Of a DNA stretch of 64,000 bases, positions 1-9,293 are shown one piece after another. The stretch's first letter is position 1; the number at the start of each line of letters is the position of its first letter. Both the position numbers and the translations under genes were made by a program. The stretch is from Streptomyces sp. NBC_00878. Its GTDB lineage: Bacteria > Actinomycetota > Actinomycetes > Streptomycetales > Streptomycetaceae. The stretch is taken from assembly GCF_026341515.1 (NCBI RefSeq), contig NZ_JAPEOK010000001.1:4774001-4838000 (forward strand), in the 5' to 3' direction. The notes under the pieces are model-generated. The model had not been told where the DNA came from. It ran no database searches and saw only the letters and a program-made list of their open reading frames with translations.

Positions 1-818
1 AACCGCATGGCCGTGGCGTCGTAGCCGCCGGGGCCCAGGTTGCTGTCGAGCACGATCCGGTCGCCGCGCTCCGGGAACATCGTCGTGTACACCGCGCCGA
101 GGTAGGAGCCGTAGGAGGCACCGAGGTACGAGAGCTTCGGCTCGCCCAGCGCCACCCGGATCCGGTCCATGTCGCGCGCGGTGTTCGCGGTGGTGGTGTG
201 CGGCAGCATCCACGCCGTCCGCGAGTCGGCGCACTGCCCGGCGACGGTCCGCGCCTTCCCCGCCTCCCGCGCGACATCGGCCGCGGTGTGCGCGTACGTC
301 GGGAAGTTGCCGCGTGCCTGCTGCTCCGGCGTCAGATCGCAGGTCACCGGCGTACTGCGGGCGACGCCACGCGGATCGAAGCCGATCACGTCGTAGGAGT
401 CCAACACCTCTTTCGGCAGCCCCGATTCGGCGAGCACGGCCGGCCAGCCGAGTGCCGTGATTCCCGGGCCGCCCGGATTGGTCAGCAGCACGCCACGCCG
501 CCGCGACGGTTCCTCACTCACCAGCCGGGAGATCGCGATCTCGATCTGCCGCCCGTCCGGATCCCGGTAGTCCAGCGGGACTTCGAGCGTCGAGCACTCA
601 AGACGAGGTGCGGCGACCTTCTCCGGGCACGGCCCCCACCGCACGGTGTCCGGCACCGCCGCCGCCGACACCCCCGAATTCACGGTCACGGCCACCACGG
701 CGGTGACGGTGAGGGCGAGAGCGAGGGACAGGGCTCTACGCGTCCGACGCATCCGCTGCGTCAGACGCATCAGACTTTCAGGGTCGATGACGGGTTGGGT
801 GACGGGTGTTGAGGTCAT
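1..818 (-). CDS. secreted alpha/beta hydrolase, tripeptidyl-aminopeptidase-like (3' end outside window)
   Basis: The first 272 codons of an exported serine hydrolase; the C-terminus lies beyond base 1. A basic N-terminus (RMRRTRR) and a hydrophobic stretch at residues 29-50 form a signal peptide. The mature part has the oxyanion-type motif NPGGPG near 114-119, DPRG near 148-151 and the nucleophile elbow GASYGS with Ser235. This order is that of the Streptomyces tripeptidyl aminopeptidase / SlpD-E family, which removes N-terminal peptides outside the cell. The catalytic Asp and His would lie in the missing part. The ATG at 816-818 follows an AGGTGG ribosome site. Family is sure; substrate is not. 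Confidence 0.85.
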   Translation of the reverse strand, partial: MTSTPVTQPVIDPESLMRLTQRMRRTRRALSLALALTVTAVVAVTVNSGVSAAAVPDTVRWGPCPEKVAAPRLECSTLEVPLDYRDPDGRQIEIAISRLVSEEPSRRRGVLLTNPGGPGITALGWPAVLAESGLPKEVLDSYDVIGFDPRGVARSTPVTCDLTPEQQARGNFPTYAHTAADVAREAGKARTVAGQCADSRTAWMLPHTTTANTARDMDRIRVALGEPKLSYLGASYGSYLGAVYTTMFPERGDRIVLDSNLGPGGYDATAMR

Positions 819-910
819 GTATCCACCTCAGCCGCCCTCGCACGCCATTCGCAGGGCGCGGTGTCACCACTTCACCGTGACATTCGTCAGGCCAGAACCC
901 TGACGCGGCG

Positions 911-1111
911 TCATGGCAACCGCCCGTCCTGGTTGATCTGCCGCACCCGAGCCCGCAGCACCTCCCCCACCGTGGCCTCGCCCACCGCCTCCGGCGGACA
1001 GTCCCACTCCCGCCCACCACCCACGGGCCGCAACTGTACGTAACCGCCGACGCGCCCCATGACCTGCCCGACCCGCCCGTCGCGTACGTCGACCGCGTAC
1101 TCCCCGCTCAC
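911..1111 (-). CDS. small conserved-looking protein, unknown function
   Basis: A 66-residue protein starting at a GTG that overlaps the TGA stop of the upstream gene (GTGA), so it is probably translationally coupled to it. The sequence is beta-rich in appearance (GEYAVDVRDGRVGQVMGR, then GGGREWDCPPEAV) and ends in a basic LRARVRQINQDGRLP tail. I recognise this type as a small protein found beside DUF5753/DUF397 regulators in Streptomyces, but I know no function. It has no signal peptide or membrane segment. Confidence 0.6.
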   Translation of the reverse strand: MSGEYAVDVRDGRVGQVMGRVGGYVQLRPVGGGREWDCPPEAVGEATVGEVLRARVRQINQDGRLP

Positions 1112-1329
1112 GCGTCCCCGCCCGCCCCGCGCAGCGCGTCGGCCAGCCGAACCGCCGTACGTACGTTGCACCGCCCCAACTCCACCAGTGCGTACGGTTC
1201 GCCGGTCGCCGCCGTGACCTGGTCAACGCCCAGCGAGGGCAGCGCGACGCCCGCCTCCTCCAGGGCCGCCCGAAGGCACTCCACCGCCTCCTCAGTCGAC
1301 CGCACCCGCTCACCAGACGTCGTCTCCAT
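1108..1329 (-). CDS. small unknown protein, coupled to the next gene
   Basis: A 73-residue protein beginning METTSGERVRSTEE. It is mostly amphipathic helix (EEAVECLRAALEEAGVALP) followed by a short strand/helix part. The ATG at 1327-1329 has a GGAGG ribosome site about 10 bases upstream. The stop overlaps the GTG start of the following gene, so the two form a mini-operon diverging from the regulator at 1445. Function unknown; the pair may belong to the regulator locus. Confidence 0.6.
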   Translation of the reverse strand: METTSGERVRSTEEAVECLRAALEEAGVALPSLGVDQVTAATGEPYALVELGRCNVRTAVRLADALRGAGGDA

Positions 1330-1444
1330 CGCGCCCTGCCTCCACTCTGAGTGTTCCCGTTCACCACACAGCGTGGCCAACAGCGCTCTAACCTGGCCAG
1401 AGACGGCGCCCCAACAACCCCTCCTGTGTAACAGGGAGTTGCGC

Positions 1445-2287
1445 ATGCCAGGACCGAAGAAACTCGACCCGTCCTCCTCACCTCGCGCCCTGATCGGCGC
1501 CGAGTTGCGTCTCGCCCGCGAGAGGAAGGGCCTCAGCCAGACCGAACTGGGCGAGCTGTTGTTCGTCAGCGGCTCGTTCATCGGCCAGTTGGAGGCCGGG
1601 ACACGACGCCTCCACCTCGAATACGCCGTCCAGTTAGACGAGATCCTCGGCACGAACGACTTCTTCGAGCGGAATTGCAAGGCTCTCGCCAAGTCCAAGT
1701 ACCCCAACCACTTCGCGGAGGCGGCGGAGGCCGAGGCAGTTGCTACGGCGATCAGGCACTACCTCCCGCTACTGATCCCCGGCCTGTTGCAGACCCCGGC
1801 GTACGCGGCAGCGCTGTTCCGCTCCTACCGGCCGATGGTCTCGGACGCCGAGATCGAAGAGCTGGTGGCGACCCGAATGGAACGTGCCCACCTCCTCAGC
1901 GATCCAACAACCCCGCTGTTTTGGGTGATCCTCGACGAGGCCGCGCTCCGGCGACCGGTCGGCGGAGCGGCAGTGATGGCAGAGGCCCTACGCCATGTGG
2001 CAGACCTGGCGCGTCGCCACCGGATCATCATGCAGGTACTGCCGTTTGCCGCCGGAGTACATGCCGGAATGGGCGGCCCCTTGAAACTGATGGAGTTCGC
2101 AGACGCCCCGCCGCTCTGTTTCGTCGAGGGGCTGGACATGGGCAAACTGCTGGACGACCCCGCCACGGTCGCCCGGCACGCCCTCACGTTCAATCTCCTC
2201 CAGGCGGCAGCACTTCTACCTCAGGGTTCACTGGCCCTGATGGAGTCAGTGGCGCAGGATTACGAGCATGAAGTCCAGCACCCGTGA
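1445..2287 (+). CDS. XRE-family regulator with DUF5753 domain (Scr1-type)
   Basis: A 280-residue cytoplasmic DNA-binding protein. The N-terminal helix-turn-helix (about residues 20-75) shows the XRE pattern LRLARERKGLSQTELGELL followed by SGSFIGQLEAGTRR. The C-terminal two thirds is the DUF5753 ligand-like domain with the hallmark LLIPGLLQTPAYAAALF, the RMERAHLL helix and IIMQVLPF. Such proteins pair with DUF397 genes, and one overlaps its 3' end here by 20 bp. The start has GGGAG nearby. A TTA codon at 1634-1636 suggests bldA-dependent translation. Paralogues sit at 32.5-35.9 kb. Confidence 0.9.
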   Translation: MPGPKKLDPSSSPRALIGAELRLARERKGLSQTELGELLFVSGSFIGQLEAGTRRLHLEYAVQLDEILGTNDFFERNCKALAKSKYPNHFAEAAEAEAVATAIRHYLPLLIPGLLQTPAYAAALFRSYRPMVSDAEIEELVATRMERAHLLSDPTTPLFWVILDEAALRRPVGGAAVMAEALRHVADLARRHRIIMQVLPFAAGVHAGMGGPLKLMEFADAPPLCFVEGLDMGKLLDDPATVARHALTFNLLQAAALLPQGSLALMESVAQDYEHEVQHP

Positions 2288-2477
2288 GTACGACCTGCCC
2301 TCCAGCACCTGGTTCAAGTCCAGCTACAGCGCCGGTGACGGCGGCGACTGCCTGGAAGTCGCCGACGGCCACGCCACCTTCATCCCGGTCCGCGACTCCA
2401 AGACCCCCCTCGGCCCGAAGCTCAAGTTCCGGGCCGAGGCGTGGTCAGCGTTCGTCGAAAACCTCAAGCAGAACTAA
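2268..2477 (+). CDS. DUF397 domain protein
   Basis: A 69-residue partner of the preceding regulator, overlapping it by 20 bp in another frame. The diagnostic DUF397 features are present: WFKSSYS, GGDCLEVA, the basic/acidic VRDSK, and a C-terminal W-x-x-F-V in AWSAFVENLK. DUF397 proteins are small soluble proteins nearly always encoded next to DUF5753 regulators; BldB is a related developmental protein. The pair is often annotated as toxin-antitoxin-like, but toxicity is not shown by the sequence. Confidence 0.9.
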   Translation: MKSSTREYDLPSSTWFKSSYSAGDGGDCLEVADGHATFIPVRDSKTPLGPKLKFRAEAWSAFVENLKQN

Positions 2478-2536
2478 CCGGCAGCCGCCCCGAAGCTCAA
2501 GCGCCGAGCTCCGAGCCCTGCTTCTGAGGATTGGGT

Positions 2537-2554
2537 GGTGGGTTTCAACCCACC
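2537..2554 (+). terminator. short hairpin after the DUF397 gene
   Basis: Arms GGTGGGTT and AACCCACC are perfectly complementary over 8 bp with a 2-base loop, 60 bp after the stop. No T-run follows. Weak terminator candidate. Confidence 0.35.
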
Positions 2555-2633
2555 CACCCTCCCTGTGAGTTGACTCGACGCAACCGGTTTGCCACAGACA
2601 GTCACATGGGCTTAGCGTGCCCAAATAGCAAAC

Positions 2634-2671
2634 AGCCCCCGCTCGGTGCATGAGAGGCACCTGCGGGGGCT
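2634..2671 (+). terminator. strong GC hairpin before the helix-turn-helix gene
   Basis: AGCCCCCGC at 2634-2642 pairs with GCGGGGGCT at 2663-2671, and GGTGC/GCACC pair inside it. It ends 30 bp before the GTG of the next gene, so it could end upstream transcription or act as an attenuator in that gene's leader. Confidence 0.5.
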
Positions 2672-2701
2672 TGACCAACAAGATCGAATGAGAGTCGATC
2701 C

Positions 2702-3619
2702 GTGGCTGACGCCAAGCCTAGTCCTGCCTTCCTGCCCGCGCACGCGACCCCGCCGCACCCGATGGCCAATCCGGGTTACGGAAAACGCGACGCCCCGGAC
2801 CAACTCCCTCGCACGGCCCACGACTTCGCCCACCTCCCACCCCGCGAAGCCGCAGTCGCCGCATACATCGACCGGCTCCCCGGCGGCGCCGACATCTCCG
2901 TAAAGACGCTGGCCAAGACGCTCCCGTACGGCCAGTGCGCCCTCCGCACGGCCCTCAACAACCTCCAGCGGGCAGGCCACTTGCGCCGGGGCCGCGAACA
3001 CCTGGCCGACTCGGGCAGCGCCCGCTGGATCACCCGAACGTGGTTCTCGCGAACGGCACGGGACGACGACTGGTGGGCGGCGTTCACGAGGGGCGACGTA
3101 CCGAAGGAGTCACCGGAACCGGAAACTCCTGTCAGGCAGGGCGGCCCGACCCGCTCCCGCGCGTACATCCTGCTCGCGGCGCTCGGCCGTACGGCCCCGG
3201 CGCTCTCCCTGTCCGCCAGGGCGTGCGAGGACCTCGCCCCGCTCGTCACGGAGTGGTTCGCGAGGGGCGCGAGCGACGAACACGTACTCCAGTCCCTGAC
3301 GGCAGGCCTCCCGACCCCGGTCCACAGCCCGACGGCCCTCGTCCGCCGCCGCCTGACCACCAAGCTCCCACCGGAACCGGAACCGGAATCGGAACCGGTA
3401 CAAGAGCCCGCCCCACGCCCACCCCTCCGCGTACTGGAGTGCGCGAAGTGCGGCACACCGGGCCGCCCGGAGGCCCTGCCGGGCGGCATCTGCGGGCTGT
3501 GCCGGGGCGAGGCCGGGCCCGCCCGGCACTCCACCCCGCTGACATCCACCGCAGTCCACGCCCACGCCGCCGCAGCCCGCGCGGCGATGGTCGACCGACG
3601 AGAAAGGCCACGCGTATGA
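2702..3619 (+). CDS. winged-helix protein with C-terminal zinc-ribbon-like motif
   Basis: A 305-residue protein. Residues about 45-105 (LPPREAAVAAYIDRLPGG, KTLAKTLPYGQCALRTALN, NLQRAGHLRRGRE) form a winged helix-turn-helix like replication-initiator or MarR-type domains. A Pro/Glu-rich linker (PEPEPESEPVQEPAP) leads to a CxxC...CxxC pair (ECAKCG and GICGLCRG) near the end that could bind zinc. The GTG at 2702 has only a weak GAGAG ahead of it, and an in-frame ATG at 2762 is a possible alternative. This is a common Streptomyces gene of unknown target. It lies 62 bp ahead of the Uma2 gene. Confidence 0.75.
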   Translation: MADAKPSPAFLPAHATPPHPMANPGYGKRDAPDQLPRTAHDFAHLPPREAAVAAYIDRLPGGADISVKTLAKTLPYGQCALRTALNNLQRAGHLRRGREHLADSGSARWITRTWFSRTARDDDWWAAFTRGDVPKESPEPETPVRQGGPTRSRAYILLAALGRTAPALSLSARACEDLAPLVTEWFARGASDEHVLQSLTAGLPTPVHSPTALVRRRLTTKLPPEPEPESEPVQEPAPRPPLRVLECAKCGTPGRPEALPGGICGLCRGEAGPARHSTPLTSTAVHAHAAAARAAMVDRRERPRV

Positions 3620-3681
3620 CCGCTCCAACAGTCCGAAGGCACCAAGCCGGGGCACCATGGTGGGAAGGAGGCGACACCACC

Positions 3682-4356
3682 ATGACCTTTGGCACCAGGC
3701 GCCCGCAGATGTCCATGGAGGACTTCGAAGAGCTGGCCAGTAAGGCTCCGGAAAACGTGCGGCTCGAATTCCTCGATGGACGGCTGTACGTCAAGGGCGA
3801 CCACATCGAGGTCGAGGACTTCGAAGAGCTCGCCCGCAGGGCCCCAGAGGGCGTCAAGCTCGAACTCATCGACGGGAAGCTAGAGGTCAAGCCGTTGCCG
3901 GACAATCGTCACAGGGCCATCGTGATGTGGCTCATCCGGCTGTTCCTGCAACTGCGCCCTGAGCTGGCCCTGTACCCCGAACAGGACCTCAAGATCGGTA
4001 CCTATCGCAAAGGGAACGCCACTGCGGACGCCGCGTTGGCGCCACTGGATCACTTCATCGCCCAGGAAGACGACTGGGCCGACCCGAAGGGCATCCTCAT
4101 GGTCGTCGAAGTCACCTCCCACGACCGCGACACCAACCGGCGCGACCGCATCGACAAGGTCCGCGGCTACGCGGAAGCAGGCATCCCCATCTACCTCCTC
4201 ATCGACCGGGACAACGACACCCTCGTCGTTTACAACGATGTGAGGAACGGGACGTACCAGCAGAGCCCCTCGTACCCGTACGGAGCCGTCGTCGAGCTTC
4301 CCGCCCCCGTCGGCATCACCCTGGAAACCGAGAAGCTCATGGACTACGCGGACTGA
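3682..4356 (+). CDS. Uma2-family PD-(D/E)XK nuclease-like protein with duplicated N-terminus
   Basis: A 224-residue protein of the Uma2 (DUF820) family, a restriction-nuclease fold common in Actinobacteria and Cyanobacteria. It shows the family pattern LELIDGKLEVKP, then KIGTYRKGNATADAALAP, the core VVEVTSHDRDTNRRDRIDK, and the helix/strand RGYAEAGIPIYLLID. The first 60 residues contain the entry motif twice (EDFEELASKAPENVRLEFLDG and EDFEELARRAPEGVKLELIDG), 33 codons apart. Chosen start is the ATG at 3682, with AAGGAGG about 10 bases upstream. Role unknown; no partner methylase is nearby. Confidence 0.85.
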   Translation: MTFGTRRPQMSMEDFEELASKAPENVRLEFLDGRLYVKGDHIEVEDFEELARRAPEGVKLELIDGKLEVKPLPDNRHRAIVMWLIRLFLQLRPELALYPEQDLKIGTYRKGNATADAALAPLDHFIAQEDDWADPKGILMVVEVTSHDRDTNRRDRIDKVRGYAEAGIPIYLLIDRDNDTLVVYNDVRNGTYQQSPSYPYGAVVELPAPVGITLETEKLMDYAD

Positions 4357-4386
4357 CAGCCGACGCATCAGCGGAAGAGCAGCCAA

Positions 4387-4695
4387 GTGAACCAACCGCG
4401 CACACCCGCCGGTGAGTACGGCAAGCCCGCCGCCGCACCCATCCCAACAAGCGAACCGGAAGAGCCGCAGCGGTTGCGGGACGACGCGGACATCGCCGAA
4501 GCGCGGGCCCGTGAGGCGGCTCCGGCCGGGGCAGCCATGTCCCACGACGAGTTCATGGCCCGGCTGGAGGAAGAGGACCGCCGGGAGACCGCCGCATCGG
4601 CGCCTGGCGGGCGTCGCCACCGTCCATGTGCTGAAGGTCGGCCGCAGCGCGTGGCCCACCCCCGCAACGCCCGAGGGCGACACCCCCGCAATTGA
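4387..4695 (+). CDS. small unknown protein, possibly frame-disrupted 3' end
   Basis: The GTG at 4387 opens a 102-codon frame 30 bp after the Uma2 gene. The first 65 residues look genuine, ending in the helix MSHDEFMARLEEEDRRET, a pattern like small antitoxin-type or Uma2-associated proteins. After that the composition changes abruptly to Arg/His/Pro-rich (GGRRHRPCAEGRPQRVAHP), as expected when the reading frame slips in high-GC DNA. The C-terminus is therefore doubtful. Function unknown. Confidence 0.45.
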   Translation: MNQPRTPAGEYGKPAAAPIPTSEPEEPQRLRDDADIAEARAREAAPAGAAMSHDEFMARLEEEDRRETAASAPGGRRHRPCAEGRPQRVAHPRNARGRHPRN

Positions 4696-4712
4696 GGCTG
4701 CCGCCCTCGGCG
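4669..4712. terminator. bidirectional terminator between convergent genes
   Basis: GCCCGAGGGCG at 4669-4679 pairs with CGCCCTCGGC at 4702-4711 around a 22-base loop. It lies between the convergent ends of the small gene (+) and the broken oxidoreductase (-). A similar CGAGGGCG hairpin lies on the other side of that gene at 6105-6138. Confidence 0.5.
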
Positions 4713-4738
4713 TACAACAGCGGTCAGTGGTGGTCGGC

Positions 4739-6071
4739 TCAGCTCAGTGACCCCAGCGCCGTAGCGTCAAACGCCCCCAGCTCACCGAACCGCCCGCCCA
4801 GGACCTTCGCGGCCCGCTGCGGGTCCTGGAGCAGTGCGCGGCCGACCGCGATCAGGTCGAACTCCTCGGCCTCCAGGCGGTCGAGGAGGTCGTCGATGCC
4901 CTTGACCGGGGCGCCCTCGCCCTGGAAACCCTTGAGGAAGTCGCCGTCCAGGCCGACCGAGCCGACGGTGATCGCGGGCTTGCCGGGTCTTCGAAGTTGA
5001 GCGGTGCGCAGCGGCGAGGCCGCCCGCCCAGGGCGACGTTTGGAAGGTTCGGGACAGTTCTGACGGCTGCCACCAGGCCTTACGGAGGCCGCGAGTGTCC
5101 CAAATCTTCCAGTTACCTGACGGGCCCACCGCTCAACTTCGAAGACCCGGCTTGCCGGTGAGCTTCTTCGTCCAGCCCGCGAGGTTCAGGTCGGAGCCGT
5201 CGAACTCCGGCAGCCAGTAGCGGCGCGTCGACGCGTGGAAGGCGTCCACGCCCGCCGAGGCGAGCGGGGCCAGCAGGGCCTCCAGCTCCTCCGGCGTCTC
5301 CGCCAGGCGCGCCTTGTACACGTCCTGCTTCCACTGCGAGTAGCGGAAGAGGACAGGGAAGGTCGGCGAGACCGCCGCCCGCACCGCGGCCACGATCTCG
5401 GCGGCGAACTTCGTCCGGGCGACGAGATTCCCCCCGTACGCGTCCGTACGGCGGTTCGTGCCCGACCACAGGAACTGGTCGATCAAGTAGCCGTGCGCGC
5501 CGTGCAGTTCGACCCCGTCGAAGCCGATCCGTTCGGCGGCGGCCGCGGCCTCGGCGAAGGCCCGGATGACGTCGTCCAGGTCGGCCTGGGTCATGGCCGT
5601 GCCCTGGCCCTCGGTGCCGTCGAGGCGCAGGCCGGACGGGTCGACCGCGGGCGCGTCCGCGAACGGCGGCTGCCCGGCGGACCGCACCATGCCGATGTGC
5701 CAGAGCTACGGCACGATCCTGCCGCCCGCCGCGTGCACCGCCTCGGCGACCTTCGCCCACCCCGCGAGCTGCTCCTCCCCGTGGAACCGCGGAATCCGGT
5801 CACTCTGCCCGGCCGACTCATGACCCACGTACGTGCCCTCGGTGACGATCAGGCCGACCCCGGCGGCGGCACGGCGCGCGTAGTACGACGCCACGTCCTC
5901 CCCCGGAACACCGCCCGGCGAGAACTGCCGGGTCATCGGCGCCATCATGATCCGGTTCGGCACGGTCAGGCCGTTTAGGGCAACGGGCAGGGAGAGGATC
6001 TCGGCCGCGCGGGAGGCGGAGGCGGAGGCGGAAACGGAGGTAGACGCGGGAGCAGAGGCGGCGACAGCCAC
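4739..6071 (-). pseudogene. NADH:flavin oxidoreductase (Old Yellow Enzyme family), inactivated twice
   Basis: Joined across its lesions this is a 386-residue FMN ene-reductase. The N-terminal part has LNGLTVPNRIMMAPMTR and GLIVTEGTYV, the middle HGAHGYLIDQFLW and TDAYGGNLVARTKFAAEIV, and the end ITVGSVGLDG with VGRALLQDP. Lesion 1: a TAG at 5706-5708 replaces the expected Gln codon in the PQLWH motif, at about residue 122. Lesion 2: a 164-bp element with an 8-bp target duplication sits at 4985-5156. Removing these 172 bp restores 387 codons in one frame, so no other shift exists. The GTG at 6069-6071 is the best start. The protein cannot be full length. Confidence 0.93.
4985..5148. mobile_element. 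164-bp MITE with ISL3-like ends
   Basis: The two ends are perfect 22-bp inverted repeats (4985-5006 and 5127-5148), starting GGGTCTTCGAAGTTGAG. The element is flanked by the 8-bp direct repeat GGCTTGCC (4977-4984 and 5149-5156), which occurs once in the reconstructed target gene. There is no transposase gene inside. Ends of the form GGnTCTTC with 8-bp duplications are typical of the ISL3 family, so I infer a non-autonomous derivative mobilised by such an element elsewhere. Confidence 0.92.
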
Positions 6072-6104
6072 GTCCCGGTCACGTCCATGACCCCGGACAC
6101 GCCC

Positions 6105-6138
6105 GAGGGCGGCACCCCTGGAGTGAGGTACCGCCCTC
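6105..6138. terminator. hairpin between groEL2 and the oxidoreductase pseudogene
   Basis: GAGGGCGG at 6105-6112 pairs with CCGCCCTC at 6131-6138. It lies downstream of groEL2 (-) and just upstream of the pseudogene start. Between it and groEL2 there are short GTACTG/GAACTG repeats. Confidence 0.45.
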
Positions 6139-6223
6139 GTTCACGTACTGGTACTGCCTGGTACTGCGATGTACTACCGGGAACTGCCGAGAACTACCGA
6201 GCCTGGGCTGCTTGCGCCTGGGC

Positions 6224-8044
<1,821 letters not shown>

Positions 8045-8162
8045 TCAGGATGATCCGCAGGTGAGAGCCGGTGGGGGGAGAGGGCAGGAGGAGGACGGGA
8101 GGGGGCAGGAGGTGGGGAGGAGAGGGGGAGCCTGCCGCCGTGAGGGCGTCACGCGGACATAC

Positions 8163-8196
8163 CGAAGGGCCCGCACCCGGAGGTACGAGCCCTTCG
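8163..8196 (-). terminator. hairpin after the cold-shock gene
   Basis: CGAAGGGC at 8163-8170 pairs with GCCCTTCG at 8189-8196. It starts 37 bp after the cold-shock stop and separates that gene from groEL2. Confidence 0.5.
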
Positions 8197-8232
8197 AAAG
8201 AAGAACGTCGCTGCAGTAAGTCGGCGCGTGCT

Positions 8233-8439
8233 TCAGCCGGTCGCCAGTCGGACCATGTCCGCCTGCGGCCCCTTCTGGCCTTGCGAGATCTCAAAATCGA
8301 CCCGCTGACCCTCTTCCAGGGTGCGGTAGCCGTCCATCTGAATCGCGCTGTAGTGGACGAAAACATCCGCACCACCGTCGACCGCGATGAAGCCGTACCC
8401 CTTCTCCGCGTTGAACCATTTGACGGTGCCCTGAGCCAT
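8233..8439 (-). CDS. cold-shock domain protein
   Basis: A 68-residue CspA-family RNA/DNA-binding protein. The start [18 protein letters not shown] holds RNP1 (KGYGFI) and VFVHYSAI holds RNP2; the whole is one five-stranded OB fold. Such proteins melt mRNA structure, and Streptomyces has many paralogues (scoF/SC-type). The ATG at 8437-8439 was chosen over an in-frame ATG ten codons upstream because the family starts exactly here and AGTTAGG lies ahead of it. A long untranslated leader precedes it. Confidence 0.97.
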   Translation of the reverse strand: MAQGTVKWFNAEKGYGFIAVDGGADVFVHYSAIQMDGYRTLEEGQRVDFEISQGQKGPQADMVRLATG

Positions 8440-8895
8440 GCCTAACTCCCCTATTACTGGCCCTTGCACAGACCCGCACTTCGCGGATCCGGGTCAGACC
8501 TCACCCCCCAACGGTTGGGGGTGTGCGCCGGAACGCGTCGACCGCGGCCGAATGTATCCGTCCAACTGCCCTCTGCAACAGGTCAATCCGACGAGAATTC
8601 CGGGCGTGACCGATCGGGAATATGCGAAGAATTCACGAAGATTCAGGGCAAGTCGGGCCCCATAAATGCCATAAACGGCTCAAAAAGGCGGGGCACTTTG
8701 GCTACTTCTTGTCGGGCTTCGGGCGGGAACTTATATGCGCCTGGCATGCGGATCGAAGCAGCTTCCCCAACTGTACCCCGCTCAACCATACAGAATTGCC
8801 CCTTCCGCTTCTCTTACGGAGGGGGCAATTCGGTGAACTCTCAGTAATCACAGTTACCGACGGTAATGATCAGTCATCGGCACCGCGCCCGCTGG
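8440..8895. other. 456-bp gap: cold-shock leader and terminator of the thrC-cysO unit
   Basis: No gene seen. A hairpin at 8502-8523 (CACCCCC and GGGGGTG around AACGGTT) lies 63 bp before the cold-shock ATG and could be a structured leader. The rest is unusually AT-rich for this genome, as in promoters. A strong stem at 8793-8831 is listed separately. Confidence 0.5.
8793..8831 (-). terminator. strong terminator hairpin after cysO-like gene
   Basis: GAATTGCCCCTTCCG (8793-8807) pairs over 15 positions with CGGAGGGGGCAATTC (8817-8831), with one G-U pair and a 9-base loop. It lies 65 bp after the end of the sulfur-carrier gene. Confidence 0.8.
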
Positions 8896-9171
8896 TCAGC
8901 CGCCGGCGACGGCGGGGATGATCGACACCCCGACCCCGTCCGGCGTGGCCGTCTCCAGCCCCTGCTCGAAGCGGACGTCGTCGTCGTTCACGTACACGTT
9001 GACGAACCGCCGCAGCTGCCCCTGGTCGTCCAGAACCCGGGCCGCGATCCCGGCGTGGTTCTTCTCCAGATCGGCGATGACCGCGCCGAGAGTCCCACCC
9101 TCGGCAGAAACCTCGGCCTTGCCGCCCGTGTAGGTACGCAGAATGGTGGGGATACGAACGTTGACGCTCAT
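8896..9171 (-). CDS. cysO: MoaD/ThiS-type sulfur carrier protein, CysO-like
   Basis: A 91-residue ubiquitin-fold sulfur carrier ending in the Gly-Gly needed for thiocarboxylate formation (PAVAGG). Its sequence follows mycobacterial CysO closely: start SVNVRIPTILRTYTGG, middle TLGAVIADLEKN, end RFVNVYVNDDDVRF. CysO delivers sulfide to a CysM-type synthase for cysteine synthesis; the Mec hydrolase and CysM partners are not in this window. It lies 122 bp downstream of thrC on the same strand and probably shares its transcript. Assignment to CysO rather than MoaD of molybdopterin synthesis is from recalled similarity. Confidence 0.85.
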   Translation of the reverse strand: MSVNVRIPTILRTYTGGKAEVSAEGGTLGAVIADLEKNHAGIAARVLDDQGQLRRFVNVYVNDDDVRFEQGLETATPDGVGVSIIPAVAGG

Positions 9172-9207
9172 GGGGTTAGACCTCCGTCGGAGTGGGTGGC
9201 CCCTTCA

Positions 9208-9280
9208 GGGGCGCGGGGAACTGCGCAGTCTTTTTTGGGGGCGCGGGGAACTGCGCGACCAGCCCCCACGCGCCCGCAGC
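9208..9280. repeat. dispersed GC-rich repeat, two copies
   Basis: Two adjacent copies of the core GGGGCGCGGGGAACTGCGC, at 9208-9226 and 9237-9255, the second followed by the usual tail GACCAGCCCCCACG and CCCGCAG. The same unit occurs at 25.3-25.5, 48.3 and 53.8 kb, and variants at 11.9, 13.5 and 22.9 kb. Confidence 0.9.
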
Positions 9281-9293
9281 GAAGGAACAACGA

